DNA from: Scytonema hofmannii PCC 7110 | GTDB lineage: Bacteria > Cyanobacteriota > Cyanobacteriia > Cyanobacteriales > Nostocaceae | Assembly: GCF_000346485.2 (NCBI RefSeq) | Contig: NZ_KQ976354.1 | Span: forward strand, 11,478,207-11,542,206 | Direction of reading: 5' to 3' | DNA: 64,000 bases | In this document: one piece after another, positions 15,984 to 25,636 of the stretch | Layout of the letters: the number at the start of each line of letters is the position of its first letter | How positions within the stretch are numbered: position 1 is the stretch's first letter | Made by a program: the position numbers and the translations under genes | Notes under the pieces: generated by a model | Seen by the model: the letters and a program-made list of their open reading frames with translations, nothing else | What the model was told of the DNA's origin: nothing | Databases searched by the model: none

Positions 15984-17798
15984 TTAACTTTCCCGATCCA
16001 AACGCAGAACTGCCATAAAAGCTTCTTGCGGGACATCCACCGTACCTACAGACTTCATCCGCTTTTTACCTTTTGCCTGCTTCTGCAAGAGTTTCTTCTT
16101 ACGGCTGATGTCACCACCGTAGCACTTAGCAAGAACGTCTTTCCGTAATGCTGGAATGTGTTCGCTAGCGATTACCTTGCTACCAATGGATGCTTGGATG
16201 GGTACTTTAAATTGATGGCGGGGAATGAGTTCTTTGAGTTTTTCCGCCATCGATCGCCCAACACCGTAAGCTTTATCCCGGTGAACAATCATTGCCAAAG
16301 AATCAACAGGGTCACCGTTGATCATAATATCCAACTTGACTAAGGGATTTTCTCGGTAACCAATCAACTGATATTCCATGCTGGCATAACCCCGAGATCG
16401 AGACTTCATTTGGTCAAAAAAGTCGGTGACAACTTCTGCCAAAGGTAGTTCGTATGTCAGTGTAGTACGCCCTTGGGTGAGATATTTCATATCCTTAAAC
16501 ACACCACGTCGATTTTGCGCCAACTCCATCAAAGTACCGACGTAAGTTTCCGGTGTAATCATATCTACCTGAACGTAAGGTTCCTCAATTTTTTCCCGTT
16601 CATTAGGTGAGGGTAAGCGGCTGGGGTTATCAATGTAAATTTCCTCGCCTTTAAGGGTTGTCACCTTGTACACTACTGACGGGGCAGTAATGATGAGATC
16701 TAAATCGTACTCTCGTTCTAAGCGTTCTTGGACAATCTCCATGTGCAACAAACCCAAGAAACCGCAACGAAAACCAAAACCCATCGCACTTGAGGTTTCT
16801 GGTTCAAAATGCAATGCAGCGTCATTGAGTTCCAGTTTGTCTAGTGCTTCGCGCAAATCTTCAAATTGGTCAGCATCAATAGGGAACATTCCACAGAACA
16901 CCATTGGGTTGGCTTCTGTATAACCGGGTAATGCTTCAGTCGCTTTGGAACTAGAGAGCGTAATAGTATCACCCACCCGTGCATCTGCTACAGCTTTGAT
17001 TGCTGCTGATAGGTAGCCCACTTCTCCAGCATGTAATTCATCTACTTGCTTTTGAGTGGGAGAAAGTACTCCAACCTCATCAATTTCGTATTCTTTGCCA
17101 GATGCCATGAGGTAAATGCGATCGCCCTTCTTCAACTTACCATCCATGACCCGGAAATAAACAATCACCCCTCGATAGCTATCATAGTAGCTATCAAAAA
17201 TCAATGCTCTTAGACGCTCATCTACCGTATTTTGTGGTGGTGGTATCCGCTCAACAATTGCTTCTAAAATCTCATTAACGCCAATACCTTCCTTAGCAGA
17301 AGCCAGAACTGCACCACTGCAATCCAAACCGATAATTTCTTCAATTTCCTTGATAACTCGGTCTGGTTCTGCCCCTGGCAAATCAATTTTATTCAGCACT
17401 GGTATAATTTCCAAATTATGCTCTAGAGCCAAATAAACGTTTGCCAAGGTTTGAGCTTCGACACCTTGAGAAGCATCCACGACAAGCAGTGCGCCTTCGC
17501 AAGCTGCAAGACTGCGGGATACCTCATAAGAAAAGTCTACGTGTCCTGGAGTATCAATAAGATTCAGGACATTAGTCTGACCATCTTTTGCCTTATAATT
17601 CATGCGGGCAGCTTGCAGCTTAATGGTAATGCCGCGCTCCCGTTCTAGATCCATGTTATCGAGAAATTGTTCTTTCATTTCTCGCTGCTCCACAGTACCA
17701 GTCACTTGTAACAAACGGTCAGCAAGGGTAGATTTTCCGTGGTCTATGTGAGCAATAATACAGAAATTACGAATGCGAGATGCGGGAACGTCAGTCAT
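15984..17798 (-). CDS. lepA: Elongation factor 4, back-translocating GTPase LepA
   Basis: 604 aa, the normal EF4 length. N-terminal GTPase with G1 [10 protein letters not shown], switch RERGITI, G3 DTPGH and G4 NKID, then EF-G-like domains II, III and V and the EF4-specific C-terminal domain with [17 protein letters not shown]. It binds ribosomes and promotes back-translocation or assembly, with greatest effect under stress. ATG at 17798. It is monocistronic and has a hairpin just after the stop. Core gene, no anomalies. Confidence 0.98.
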   Translation of the reverse strand: MTDVPASRIRNFCIIAHIDHGKSTLADRLLQVTGTVEQREMKEQFLDNMDLERERGITIKLQAARMNYKAKDGQTNVLNLIDTPGHVDFSYEVSRSLAACEGALLVVDASQGVEAQTLANVYLALEHNLEIIPVLNKIDLPGAEPDRVIKEIEEIIGLDCSGAVLASAKEGIGVNEILEAIVERIPPPQNTVDERLRALIFDSYYDSYRGVIVYFRVMDGKLKKGDRIYLMASGKEYEIDEVGVLSPTQKQVDELHAGEVGYLSAAIKAVADARVGDTITLSSSKATEALPGYTEANPMVFCGMFPIDADQFEDLREALDKLELNDAALHFEPETSSAMGFGFRCGFLGLLHMEIVQERLEREYDLDLIITAPSVVYKVTTLKGEEIYIDNPSRLPSPNEREKIEEPYVQVDMITPETYVGTLMELAQNRRGVFKDMKYLTQGRTTLTYELPLAEVVTDFFDQMKSRSRGYASMEYQLIGYRENPLVKLDIMINGDPVDSLAMIVHRDKAYGVGRSMAEKLKELIPRHQFKVPIQASIGSKVIASEHIPALRKDVLAKCYGGDISRKKKLLQKQAKGKKRMKSVGTVDVPQEAFMAVLRLDRES

Positions 17799-17884
17799 AG
17801 ACTTCTTTGCTTTAGAGGCAATAAAGAATAAAAGAGCAATATACTTTAACGTATTGTAATGCTTTCTGAGCTAATGCCCAATAA

Positions 17885-17946
17885 CCACCTGACCAGTGAG
17901 CACCTGACCAGTGACCACCTGACCAGTGACCACCTGACCAGTGAGC
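17885..17946. repeat. 15-bp tandem repeat (ACCTGACCAGTGACC)
   Basis: Four copies of a 15-bp unit built from two TGACCAG-type heptamers plus one base, so an STRR variant with a higher-order period. Lies upstream of lepA. Confidence 0.85.
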
Positions 17947-18018
17947 AGATGATACCAAGTTGAAAAAAGAATGCGACAGATCGTAGTGTGAAATTTATTC
18001 CAAGCAAAGCTTTCTCAA

Positions 18019-18047
18019 TCCAAAATCCAAAATCTAAAATCCAAAAT
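18019..18047. repeat. STRR, TCCAAAA heptamer
   Basis: About four TCCAAAA/TCTAAAA units in tandem, intergenic. The same family recurs at 51164-51208. Confidence 0.8.
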
Positions 18048-18197
18048 GGTATGACTAGTATTCACCAATTAGAAGCGTACAATAAACAACAAGTGCGATC
18101 TACACACTAAAAGGAGCGAGAAGCACTCGCGATTCGCCCTAATGTTTGAAGAGAGCTACTTGACAAGCCTTTCAAAAGATCGAGAGTACATCTTCCT

Positions 18198-18434
18198 ATG
18201 ACTATGAAAGAGAAATCTACCGATGCGGAACAAAGAGGAGCCGATAAGGTAGAAATAGCAATTCGCCTGGACTCTGAACTACTAGAGCAAATTCAGCATT
18301 TAACCAACGATCCTAGTAAAGTGATTGAAGTGGCAATTCGCCAATGGTTAAGGGGTGATACGCCAAGAGATGATGAACTCACACGCACGCCAGTACGCAA
18401 ACCCTTACCTCCTCGGGGTGAGTGGAATGACTGA
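18198..18434 (+). CDS. Ribbon-helix-helix-type small protein
   Basis: 78 aa. Residues 17-53 read KVEIAIRLDSELLEQIQHL, then DPSKVIEVAIRQWL: a beta strand followed by two helices, the pattern of RHH (CopG/MetJ/Arc) DNA-binding proteins. A short Pro/Arg-rich tail follows. RHH proteins bind operators as dimers and are often antitoxins; no toxin gene is adjacent, as the next ORF is a histidine kinase 108 bp downstream. It may be an orphan regulator. ATG at 18198 is preferred; a second ATG lies two codons later. Confidence 0.6.
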   Translation: MTMKEKSTDAEQRGADKVEIAIRLDSELLEQIQHLTNDPSKVIEVAIRQWLRGDTPRDDELTRTPVRKPLPPRGEWND

Positions 18435-18542
18435 GATGAAAATAGATAAATCGAGGAATGTTAAAAAAATGTAAAATTTTACCAACTAAACTTCAGAACA
18501 ACCTAAAACTAAATCTCAATTGTGCTATTGCTGTAAAAATTT

Positions 18543-20363
18543 ATGCCAAACTTTATGCAGCGACTAGCAAAGATTTATTGGGTTGCCCTTGATATGTATC
18601 CAACTCGAGCCATGAGTATTACTGCTAACTCACAACGGTCAAATCTATTGTCACAAAATTCGGAAACTACTACCAGTAACACTAATGGCTTGTGGGCAAA
18701 TTTAGGAGCCGAGTTGGTGTATACCCAAGAGAAAACAGGACGCTACCTGACTTTTTACTGGCAACACAGCGAGAGAGTGGGGTTAAGTCCGGAAATGTTA
18801 CTTGATGATGCGAGCGCAGAGCAAGTCTTCGCTCCAAAGGATCGATCTGCCTATTTGGAAAAGTTGCGGCAGATTTTGACAACTTTGGTACCGGAAAAAT
18901 ATCAATGCTGGTTTAGCTACGGTCAGCAGTTGTTTGAGTTGGAGTTGACCATTAGTCCAATAATGTCTTCTGTAGGAAGTGTCTCAACAAATGTTCTAGT
19001 GATGGGACGGCTCGTACAAGAAGTAACAACAAGTCAACCGGAAAGCTTGACACCTCAAAAGCCCGTAGTGCTAAATTCGGCGTTACGTTCCCATCGCCAC
19101 CAAAAACTGATCAATCAAATCACCAGAAATATCCGGCGTACATTGGACTTGGATACTATTTGGCAGCAAACAGTGGATAGTTTGGGGAAAGCGTTACAAC
19201 TAGAACGTTGTATTATCTGTCCGTATCACTCGTCTAGTACGAAGGTAGAGGTAACAGCAGAATACCACCAGTCAACCAGAGGATCAATGCTGGGCTTGGA
19301 AATAGATTTTGATTCTGAGTCTGGCTTTGCTCGGGCAATCTCAACTCTGGAACCAATTGTAGTAGAGGCCCCTCAACATCCTCAATTAGAGCAGCAAAAA
19401 ACGCTGGTGATTGCTACATGTTACCAGGATCAACCCAATGGGTTAATTGCTGCAACTCTTCGCGATTCATGTTGTCTCATCACAGCAGATGACCTCGATT
19501 TGGCAAAAGATGTCGCAGATCAACTTGGAACTGCGATCGCTCACGCAACTTTATACAAAGAATTAGAAGCCGCGCGTCAGGAAGCCGAACAAGCCACTCG
19601 CCGCATTCGAGATTTCCTTGCCAATGTCACTCATGAATTGCGAACGCCGCTCAACGGTATTATTGGCTTCTTAAAGCTGATTTTAGAGGGCATGGCAGAC
19701 GATCCCGAAGAACAAAAGCAATTTCTGCAAGAATCACACAAATCATCATTATATTTGCTTGATATTATTAACGATATTTTAGATATTGCCAAAATCGAAG
19801 CAGGCAAAATGGAATTGGAGCTGCGTTCGGTGAAATTAGATGAGCTATTTAGTGATGTAGAAAATTTTATGCGCCCTCAAGCAGAGGGGAGAAACCTCAG
19901 TTTCCGAATGCAAATGCCAGCCACGTCAGATGAAATTATTGTTCAAGGCGATTACCAGCGATTAAAGCAGGTGATGTTAAATTTAATTGGTAACGCCATT
20001 AAATTTACCCATGAAGGGGGCATAACTGTTAGCGCTGATGTTGTTCGCAAAAAAGTCACTTTCCAAGACCGACAACTCCCCGGTATGGTGCGTGTACGTG
20101 TAGCCGATACGGGTATTGGAGTTTCCCTCGACAAACAAGACAAACTGTTTCACTTATTCAGCCAGGTAGATGGTTCTCGCACCCGTCAGTATGGCGGTAC
20201 GGGTTTGGGGTTGGCGATCTCTCAAAAGCTGGTTGAGGCGATGGGTGGTGAAGTGAATTTTTATAGTTTAGGTGAAGGGCTTGGCTCAACAGTAACTTTT
20301 ACAGTCCCTTTATATCAGCAACCACTCATAATTTCAAGCTCGGATGGCGATACGCAAGATTAG
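18543..20363 (+). CDS. PAS/GAF sensor histidine kinase
   Basis: 606 aa at most; ATG 18612 (MSITANSQ) is also plausible because the first 23 residues look unstructured. Order: PAS-like region (~50-145), GAF domain (~190-340) with Cys residues that do not form a clear bilin motif, HisKA with phospho-acceptor His364 in NVTHELRTPLNG, and HATPase_c with N box NLIGNAIKFT, G1 VADTGIGV and G2 GGTGLGLAI. It autophosphorylates and should pass phosphate to an unlinked response regulator, since none is encoded nearby and it has no receiver domain. No TM segment is seen, so it is cytosolic. Signal unknown. Confidence 0.9.
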   Translation: MPNFMQRLAKIYWVALDMYPTRAMSITANSQRSNLLSQNSETTTSNTNGLWANLGAELVYTQEKTGRYLTFYWQHSERVGLSPEMLLDDASAEQVFAPKDRSAYLEKLRQILTTLVPEKYQCWFSYGQQLFELELTISPIMSSVGSVSTNVLVMGRLVQEVTTSQPESLTPQKPVVLNSALRSHRHQKLINQITRNIRRTLDLDTIWQQTVDSLGKALQLERCIICPYHSSSTKVEVTAEYHQSTRGSMLGLEIDFDSESGFARAISTLEPIVVEAPQHPQLEQQKTLVIATCYQDQPNGLIAATLRDSCCLITADDLDLAKDVADQLGTAIAHATLYKELEAARQEAEQATRRIRDFLANVTHELRTPLNGIIGFLKLILEGMADDPEEQKQFLQESHKSSLYLLDIINDILDIAKIEAGKMELELRSVKLDELFSDVENFMRPQAEGRNLSFRMQMPATSDEIIVQGDYQRLKQVMLNLIGNAIKFTHEGGITVSADVVRKKVTFQDRQLPGMVRVRVADTGIGVSLDKQDKLFHLFSQVDGSRTRQYGGTGLGLAISQKLVEAMGGEVNFYSLGEGLGSTVTFTVPLYQQPLIISSSDGDTQD

Positions 20364-20365
20364 GA

Positions 20366-20392
20366 AGTGGGGAGTGGGGAGTGGGGCATGGA
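20366..20392. repeat. STRR, GGGAGTG heptamer
   Basis: Three to four GGGAGTG units directly after the histidine-kinase stop codon. Confidence 0.8.
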
Positions 20393-20473
20393 GCATGCCC
20401 AATTAAATCTAGTAGGATTGTTTTAGTAGTAGGTTAGCCAATTTCCTATCTTTAACTTACGAGGTTTAAAACT

Positions 20474-20704
20474 ATGGAACTCACAATTGACAATGTTGAA
20501 ACAGTTTTAGATGAAATGCGTCCCTACCTTATATCTGATGGCGGTAACGTGGAACTTGTAGAGCTTGATGGTCCTGTGGTCAAACTGCGGTTACAAGGTG
20601 CTTGTGGTTCTTGCCCCAGTTCTACTATGACTCTCAGAATGGGTATTGAGCGACGCCTTCGGGAAATGATTCCAGAAATTGCAGAAGTGGAACAAGTTGT
20701 GTAG
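20474..20704 (+). CDS. NifU C-terminal-domain Fe-S scaffold (Nfu/CnfU)
   Basis: 76 aa, a single NifU C-terminal domain. The cluster-binding motif is CGSCPSS (CxxC), preceded by [14 protein letters not shown]. In cyanobacteria this CnfU-type scaffold assembles a [2Fe-2S] or [4Fe-4S] cluster at the dimer interface and hands it to apoproteins such as ferredoxin and photosystem I. ATG 20474 follows a GAGG at suitable spacing. It stands alone, ~95 bp upstream of the GH57 gene. Symbol nfu/cnfU would be reasonable. Confidence 0.95.
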   Translation: MELTIDNVETVLDEMRPYLISDGGNVELVELDGPVVKLRLQGACGSCPSSTMTLRMGIERRLREMIPEIAEVEQVV

Positions 20705-20798
20705 AGAATAGGGCATGGGGTAAAGGGCATAGAGAATAGTAGCTAAATTACTATGCCCTATGCCCTATGCCCTACGCCCTATTTCCTAATTACTACCT

Positions 20799-23033
20799 AT
20801 GTCTCATCCCCTCTACGTCGCCTTTATTTGGCACCAACACCAGCCGCTGTACAAATCTCCTGACAGCGGCGTTTCACTATCTAATTCCCAACAGTATCGT
20901 TTGCCTTGGGTACGTTTGCACGGTACTAAGGACTACCTGGATTTAATTCTGATTCTGGAACGCTATCCCAAGTTACACCAAACAGTGAATTTGGTTCCAT
21001 CTCTGATATTGCAACTAGAAGATTACATTGCTGGCACTGCTTTTGACCCTTATTTGGAAGTGAGTTTGACACCAGTTAAACAACTCACTGACCCACAACG
21101 GGAATTTATTATACAATACTTTTTTGATGCCAATCACCACCATTTGATCGATCCGCATCCCCGTTATGCTGAGTTGTACTATCAGCGACAGAACAAAGGA
21201 CAAGCTTGGTGTTTTTCTAATTGGGGATTGCAGGATTACAATGATTTGTTAGCTTGGCACAATTTGGCATGGATCGATCCTTTGTTTTGGGACGATCCGG
21301 AGATTGAGGCTTGGTTAAAGCGCGGTAAGGATTTTACTCTAAGCGATCGCCAGCGAATTTACTCCAAGCAGAGAGAAATTCTCAAGAGAATTGTCCCTAC
21401 TCACCGAAAGATGCAGGAGACGGGACAGTTGGAAGTGACAACCTCACCCTACACCCATCCTATCTTGCCGTTGCTAGCTGATACTAACTCCGGGCGCGTA
21501 GCAGTGCCTAATATGACTTTACCAGAATCTCGGTTTCAGTGGGCGGAAGATATTCCCCGGCATTTGCGAAAAGCGTGGGATTTATATGTAGACAGATTTG
21601 GACAGACACCACGCGGTTTGTGGCCCTCAGAACAGTCAGTCAGCCCGGAAATATTACCGTATATTATTAATCAAGGATTTAAGTGGATTTGCTCAGATGA
21701 AGCTATTTTGGGATGGACGCTAAGACACTTTTTCCATCGCGATGGAGCAGGTAATGTTAAAGAACCAGAATTGCTGTACCAACCATATCGCTTGCAAACT
21801 CCTGTAGGTGATTTGGCGATTGTGTTTCGCGATCATAGATTATCAGATTTAATTGGGTTTACCTATGGTGCTATGTCTGCCAAACAAGCCGCAGCAGATT
21901 TGATAGGACATTTACAAGCCATTGCGCGGATGCAAAGAGAAAAACAATCAGAACAACCTTGGTTGGTTACCATTGCTTTAGATGGTGAAAATTGCTGGGA
22001 ATTTTATCCAGAAGATGGTAAGCCTTTCTTAGAAGCTTTGTACCAGAGTTTTACAGACGAACCACATCTAGAACTGGTCACAGTCTCAGAATTTATCGAA
22101 AAGTTTCCTCCAAGAGCAACTATTCCAGGAGAAAGATTGCACAGTGGTTCTTGGGTTGATGGCAGCTTTACAACTTGGATTGGCGATCCTGCGAAAAACC
22201 GCGCTTGGGATTACTTAACACAAGCCAGGATAACCTTAGCCAGTCACCCAGAAGCAACAGAAGAAAACAATCCCGAAGCATGGGAAGCTTTGTATGCAGC
22301 AGAAGGTTCTGACTGGTTTTGGTGGTTTGGTGTAGGGCATTCCTCAAATCACGATGCTATCTTCGATCGCTTGTTTCGAGAGCATTTGCATGGGATATAC
22401 AAAGCTTTGAATGAACCTAGCCCCTCTTATCTTCGCCAACCAGTCGAAAGCCACGAAGCACGTTCAGATCGCCGTCCAGAAAGTTTCATCCATCCTGTCA
22501 TTGATGGTAAAGGTGATGAGCAAGACTGGGACAAAGCCGGACGTATTGAAATAGGTGGATCGCGGGGTACAATGCACAGCAGCAGCCCCATTCAGCGACT
22601 TTGGTATGGAGTGGATCACCTCAATTTTTATTTACGGGTAGACTTTAAAACAGGTGTGAAACCAGGGCAAGATTTGCCACCAGAATTGAATTTACTGTGG
22701 TTTTATCCAGACCAACCCATGAATAATAGTCCAGTTCCCCTAGCAGAAGTTCCTGATATTGCACCAGTGAACTACCTGTTCCACCATCATTTGGGAATTA
22801 ATTTGCTTACGCAGTCAACTTATTTTCGAGAAGCAGGGGAACACTATCAATGGCATCCTCGCTTCAGTCGAGCCCAAGTTGCTTTAAACAATTGTTTAGA
22901 GGTAGCAGTACCTTGGGCAGATTTGCAAATTCCACCAGATTATGCTTTGCGCCTAGTTTTGCTTCTTGCAGATGAAGGGAGTTACCGTGCGTACTTTCCA
23001 GAGAATGCTTTGATTCCTATTGAGGTACCTTAG
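20799..23033 (+). CDS. Glycoside hydrolase family 57 protein
   Basis: 744 aa. GH57 regions are seen in order: WHQHQPLY (residues 11-18), GLWPSEQSVSPE (~274), WICSDEAILGW (~298, a candidate nucleophile Glu), FRDHRLSDLIGF (~345, a candidate acid/base Asp) and ALDGENCWEFY (~397). A C-terminal beta-rich domain (~580-744) is like that of cyanobacterial GH57 proteins annotated as alpha-amylase or amylopullulanase. It acts on alpha-glucans, probably glycogen, in the cytosol as no signal peptide is present. It is monocistronic, preceded by a short STRR-like direct repeat and followed by a dispersed hairpin repeat. Confidence 0.92.
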   Translation: MSHPLYVAFIWHQHQPLYKSPDSGVSLSNSQQYRLPWVRLHGTKDYLDLILILERYPKLHQTVNLVPSLILQLEDYIAGTAFDPYLEVSLTPVKQLTDPQREFIIQYFFDANHHHLIDPHPRYAELYYQRQNKGQAWCFSNWGLQDYNDLLAWHNLAWIDPLFWDDPEIEAWLKRGKDFTLSDRQRIYSKQREILKRIVPTHRKMQETGQLEVTTSPYTHPILPLLADTNSGRVAVPNMTLPESRFQWAEDIPRHLRKAWDLYVDRFGQTPRGLWPSEQSVSPEILPYIINQGFKWICSDEAILGWTLRHFFHRDGAGNVKEPELLYQPYRLQTPVGDLAIVFRDHRLSDLIGFTYGAMSAKQAAADLIGHLQAIARMQREKQSEQPWLVTIALDGENCWEFYPEDGKPFLEALYQSFTDEPHLELVTVSEFIEKFPPRATIPGERLHSGSWVDGSFTTWIGDPAKNRAWDYLTQARITLASHPEATEENNPEAWEALYAAEGSDWFWWFGVGHSSNHDAIFDRLFREHLHGIYKALNEPSPSYLRQPVESHEARSDRRPESFIHPVIDGKGDEQDWDKAGRIEIGGSRGTMHSSSPIQRLWYGVDHLNFYLRVDFKTGVKPGQDLPPELNLLWFYPDQPMNNSPVPLAEVPDIAPVNYLFHHHLGINLLTQSTYFREAGEHYQWHPRFSRAQVALNNCLEVAVPWADLQIPPDYALRLVLLLADEGSYRAYFPENALIPIEVP

Positions 23034-23498
23034 GGATTACCAAGAAACACTCCCTCACCCTCGTTCCCAGGCTCTGCCTGGGAATGCCTTCACTCTAGGC
23101 TCCACCTCCCGTACTTAGTTAATTGAGCTGGAACAATTTATGCCGATCGCTCAGCCTGGACACGGGTTGAGATGTTTCAAGAAAATCCCCTAACAATTCT
23201 TCAAATCTTTGTATCTTCAGAAAGAGACTTGATTCAATCCTCAATACACTTTGTACCTCTTCGTGAATCACGCTTAATGCCACTTTATCAACAAGCGATC
23301 CTACCCAGTCTTCAATGTATAGCCAAAGGGCATAACAGGGGGGAGCAAGACAAGTGCGTTTACATTGTTATACAAATTTGGCATTTAATGTTCCATATTT
23401 TACAAAAAATTTAGTCAATGTTAGATTCTCAAAATTTTTGGGCAAGATAAACCTAACATCACTGTAATCATTATCATTCAGAATTAGGAGTCATCGCC
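23034..23498. other. Gap with dispersed hairpin
   Basis: 465 bp. Holds the hairpin repeat 23064-23084; an 80-codon frame at 23172-23414 has no family features and is not called. Nothing else is seen. Confidence 0.5.
23064..23084. repeat. Dispersed palindrome TTCCCAGGC-TCT-GCCTGGGAA
   Basis: Perfect 9-bp stem with a TCT loop, 30 bp past the GH57 stop. I recognise this as a common intergenic repeat in filamentous cyanobacteria; it could also stop transcription. Confidence 0.65.
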
Positions 23499-24558
23499 AT
23501 GTCTCGTTTCGATAAAAATGCTATTGCCGATTTAAACCGCATTGCAGCGCAAAAAATCTCTGAAAAGATGCGGATTTTAAGGATGTCATCCATGGAAAAC
23601 TTCAAGAGACGCTGGATTTGGGAACTTTTACAAAATGCCAATGACAAGGCTGCCATTGATTTTCCATCCGAACAAGTTGCCGTCAGGGTAAGATTGACTC
23701 CAGAATCTATAGAATTCAGTCACAATTTTAGTTATTTTACCAATAAAAATATTAAAGGTTTAATTCGCCAAATTAGCTCTGATGATAAAGACTGGGGAGA
23801 AGCCGATAAAACAGAGATGCCCAAAACGATAGGGAGATTTGGTACGGGCTTTTTGACCACTCACTTGCTTTCAGAGAAAGTTAACGTCAGCGGTCTTTTT
23901 CAAGATGACAAAAAAATCGCACGCAAAAGCTATATTTTGCGTGTTTGTCAAAAGAACTGACAAGTATAGCCATTCAAATTGACAAAGATGAAAACCAGAC
24001 ATCAATTTCCTCTGTTCATGAAAAAACACCAAAAATTTTCCTGGGTTTTCCACTGATTGGTACGGAAGATTTTCATTTTCCTGTTGTTATCAACAATCCC
24101 TTTCTAGAACCTACAGAGCCTAGAGATGGAGTGTTTCTCACCATGAAGGATGAAGAGAACATTATCAATAATAAAAAGATTGTTCAAGAATCTGTTGAAC
24201 TCTACTTTATTCTTTTACAGTATGCTGTTGAACGAGACTGGCAAAACTTGTACTTATTGGCAAGAACGGATTTACCGAACCAGAGAGATTGGGTTTCCAC
24301 AGATTGGTACAGGCAAAATATTCAAAAAGTCTTAAGAGCTAGATTAATGGAATCTAGTATTGTTTATACTGACAATGCAAACCTCCCTAAAATTCAACTT
24401 GCAGAAGCTTTATTTCCTTACGCCAAGTCAAAATCCAAAATATTAGAGATTTGGGATTTTGTCAATGCTTTTTTAAGCGATCGCTTACCTAAAAAAGAGC
24501 ATATTGAATTTTGGTACGAGATTAGCGACAATAGTTGGGGAAAAGATTTACGTTATGG
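23499..24558 (+). pseudogene. Broken HSP90/sacsin-like ATPase (defence-type), frameshifted and 3'-truncated
   Basis: Two frames. The first (23499-23960) encodes a GHKL/sacsin-type N-terminus: WELLQNANDKAA (N box with ELxxNAxD), FSHNFSYF, and TIGRFGTGFLTTHLLS (the lid glycine motif). It stops after RKSYIL. The second (frame +2, from ~23966) continues TSIAIQIDKDENQTSI and a transducer-like region to about 24555, then is cut off and joined to an unrelated minus-strand fragment. Intact relatives are much longer and occur in phage-defence islands. The nucleotide site is partly present, but the product cannot be complete. ATG 23499 follows AGGAG. Confidence 0.7.
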
Positions 24559-24559
24559 T

Positions 24560-24805
24560 TCAATCTCTTTCCTCATTATCTTCATACTTACCAGCCACGA
24601 TGGAACGAATGATAGGAAAAAGAGATGTTGGTTTGTTGAGAACTTTCAGCAATCGCTTAATCTCGCGTTCCACTTGAGGCTGTTTCGGTAGATAGTTTTT
24701 AACTTTACAACCATTCAGTTCGGGCTGAAATAAGTCCACATAATATTGTTCCTGTTCGTTCAAACAGTGAACAGGAACTTGTTTCCAATAAATTATATGG
24801 CACAA
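24560..24805 (-). pseudogene. GIY-YIG-like nuclease fragment
   Basis: The minus strand encodes LNEQEQYYVDLFQPELNG, then KVKNYLPKQPQVEREIKRLL. The E..YY.D.F.P.LN element resembles the C-terminal catalytic Glu/Asn region of GIY-YIG endonuclease domains. The GIY and YIG strands are absent upstream and the end is fused head-on to the broken ATPase, so this is a fragment. Family assignment is tentative. Confidence 0.45.
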
Positions 24806-24872
24806 CTTGCGGTTTGACCTGATTAACTGTGGATATCTGTGATGACTTCTACCAGCCCATCTGTATGCTTTT

Positions 24873-24898
24873 CCCCCACCTATTGATGAGGATACAAT
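24873..24898. repeat. Relative of the 15215-15290 motif
   Basis: CCCCCACCTATTGATGAGG followed by ATACAAT matches the second half of the 15262-15290 copy (ATTGATGGGGATACAA). Lies between the nuclease fragment and the Uma2 pseudogene. Confidence 0.4.
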
Positions 24899-24960
24899 AA
24901 GAGGGCGATGCTTAAAAAGCCGTGCGAAAGCGCGAACGCGTTTATAGAGCTAGACCGTAA

Positions 24961-25537
24961 GTGAGTATCTTAACGCTAGATTTATCTCCTGTTGGAGACT
25001 TAACAGAGGATGCTTTCTACGAATTGGTAAAAGCGAATCCAGAAATGAAGTTTGAACGTACAGCATCTGGAGAATTAATCGTCGTGTCGCCTACAGGTGG
25101 AGAAACAGGAAATCAAAATTTTGAGCTTTATCTTGACTTAGGAATTTGGAACCGTCAGCAAAATTTAGGAAAAGCGTTTGATTCATCGACTTGTTTCAAA
25201 CTCCCCAATGGAGCAAATCGCTCTCCAGATGTAACTTGGATTAAATTAGAAAGGTGGGAATCTCTGACTTCCGAGCAACGACAAAAATTCCCACCGATTG
25301 CTCGGTGATTTTGTTGTTGAGTTGCGTTCTGCAACTGATGATTTGGAGACGTTGCAGGCTAAGATGCAGGAGTACATGGACAATGGAGTTCGTTTGGGTT
25401 GGCTGATCGATCCACAGAACCAGCAGGTGGAAATTTATCGCCAAGGACGAGAGGTGGAGGTTATAAAGTCCCCTACTATTTTATCTGGAGAAGATGTGCT
25501 ACCTGGTTTTGTTTTAGATTTACGTGGTATTCTGTAG
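24961..25537 (+). pseudogene. Uma2-family (DUF820) endonuclease, frameshifted
   Basis: From GTG 24961 the protein follows the Uma2 pattern: DAFYELVKANPEMKFERTASGEL, then VSPTGGETGNQN and SPDVTWIKLERWESL. At about 25300 the frame breaks where the family has PPIAPDFVVELRS: the sequence has an extra base (PPIAR then TGA). The rest, FVVELRSATDD with the catalytic-type D and E...., and VRLGWLIDPQNQQVEIYR, continues in the +1 frame to 25537. Restored length is ~191 aa, normal for Uma2. These PD-(D/E)XK proteins are very abundant in cyanobacteria and prone to decay. A base error in the assembly would give the same picture. Confidence 0.85.
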
Positions 25538-25636
25538 AGTGAAATTTAAAATGAGTTATATATTTAAAAGTAACAATTGAAGTGAGTGTGGGTATATCGT
25601 ATAATAATTGTTTTACCTTAACTCCCTTTTTGTCCG

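Larger units (their letters stand above)
17799..18197. other. Gap with two tandem-repeat blocks, divergent promoters expected
   Basis: 399 bp between divergent lepA and the 18198 gene. It contains the 15-bp repeat block 17885-17946 and the TCCAAAA block 18019-18047. I see no gene. Confidence 0.6.

Noticed and set aside
23172-23414. 80-codon plus-strand frame
   Set aside because: No recognisable motif, no ribosome-binding site, irregular composition; not supported as a gene.
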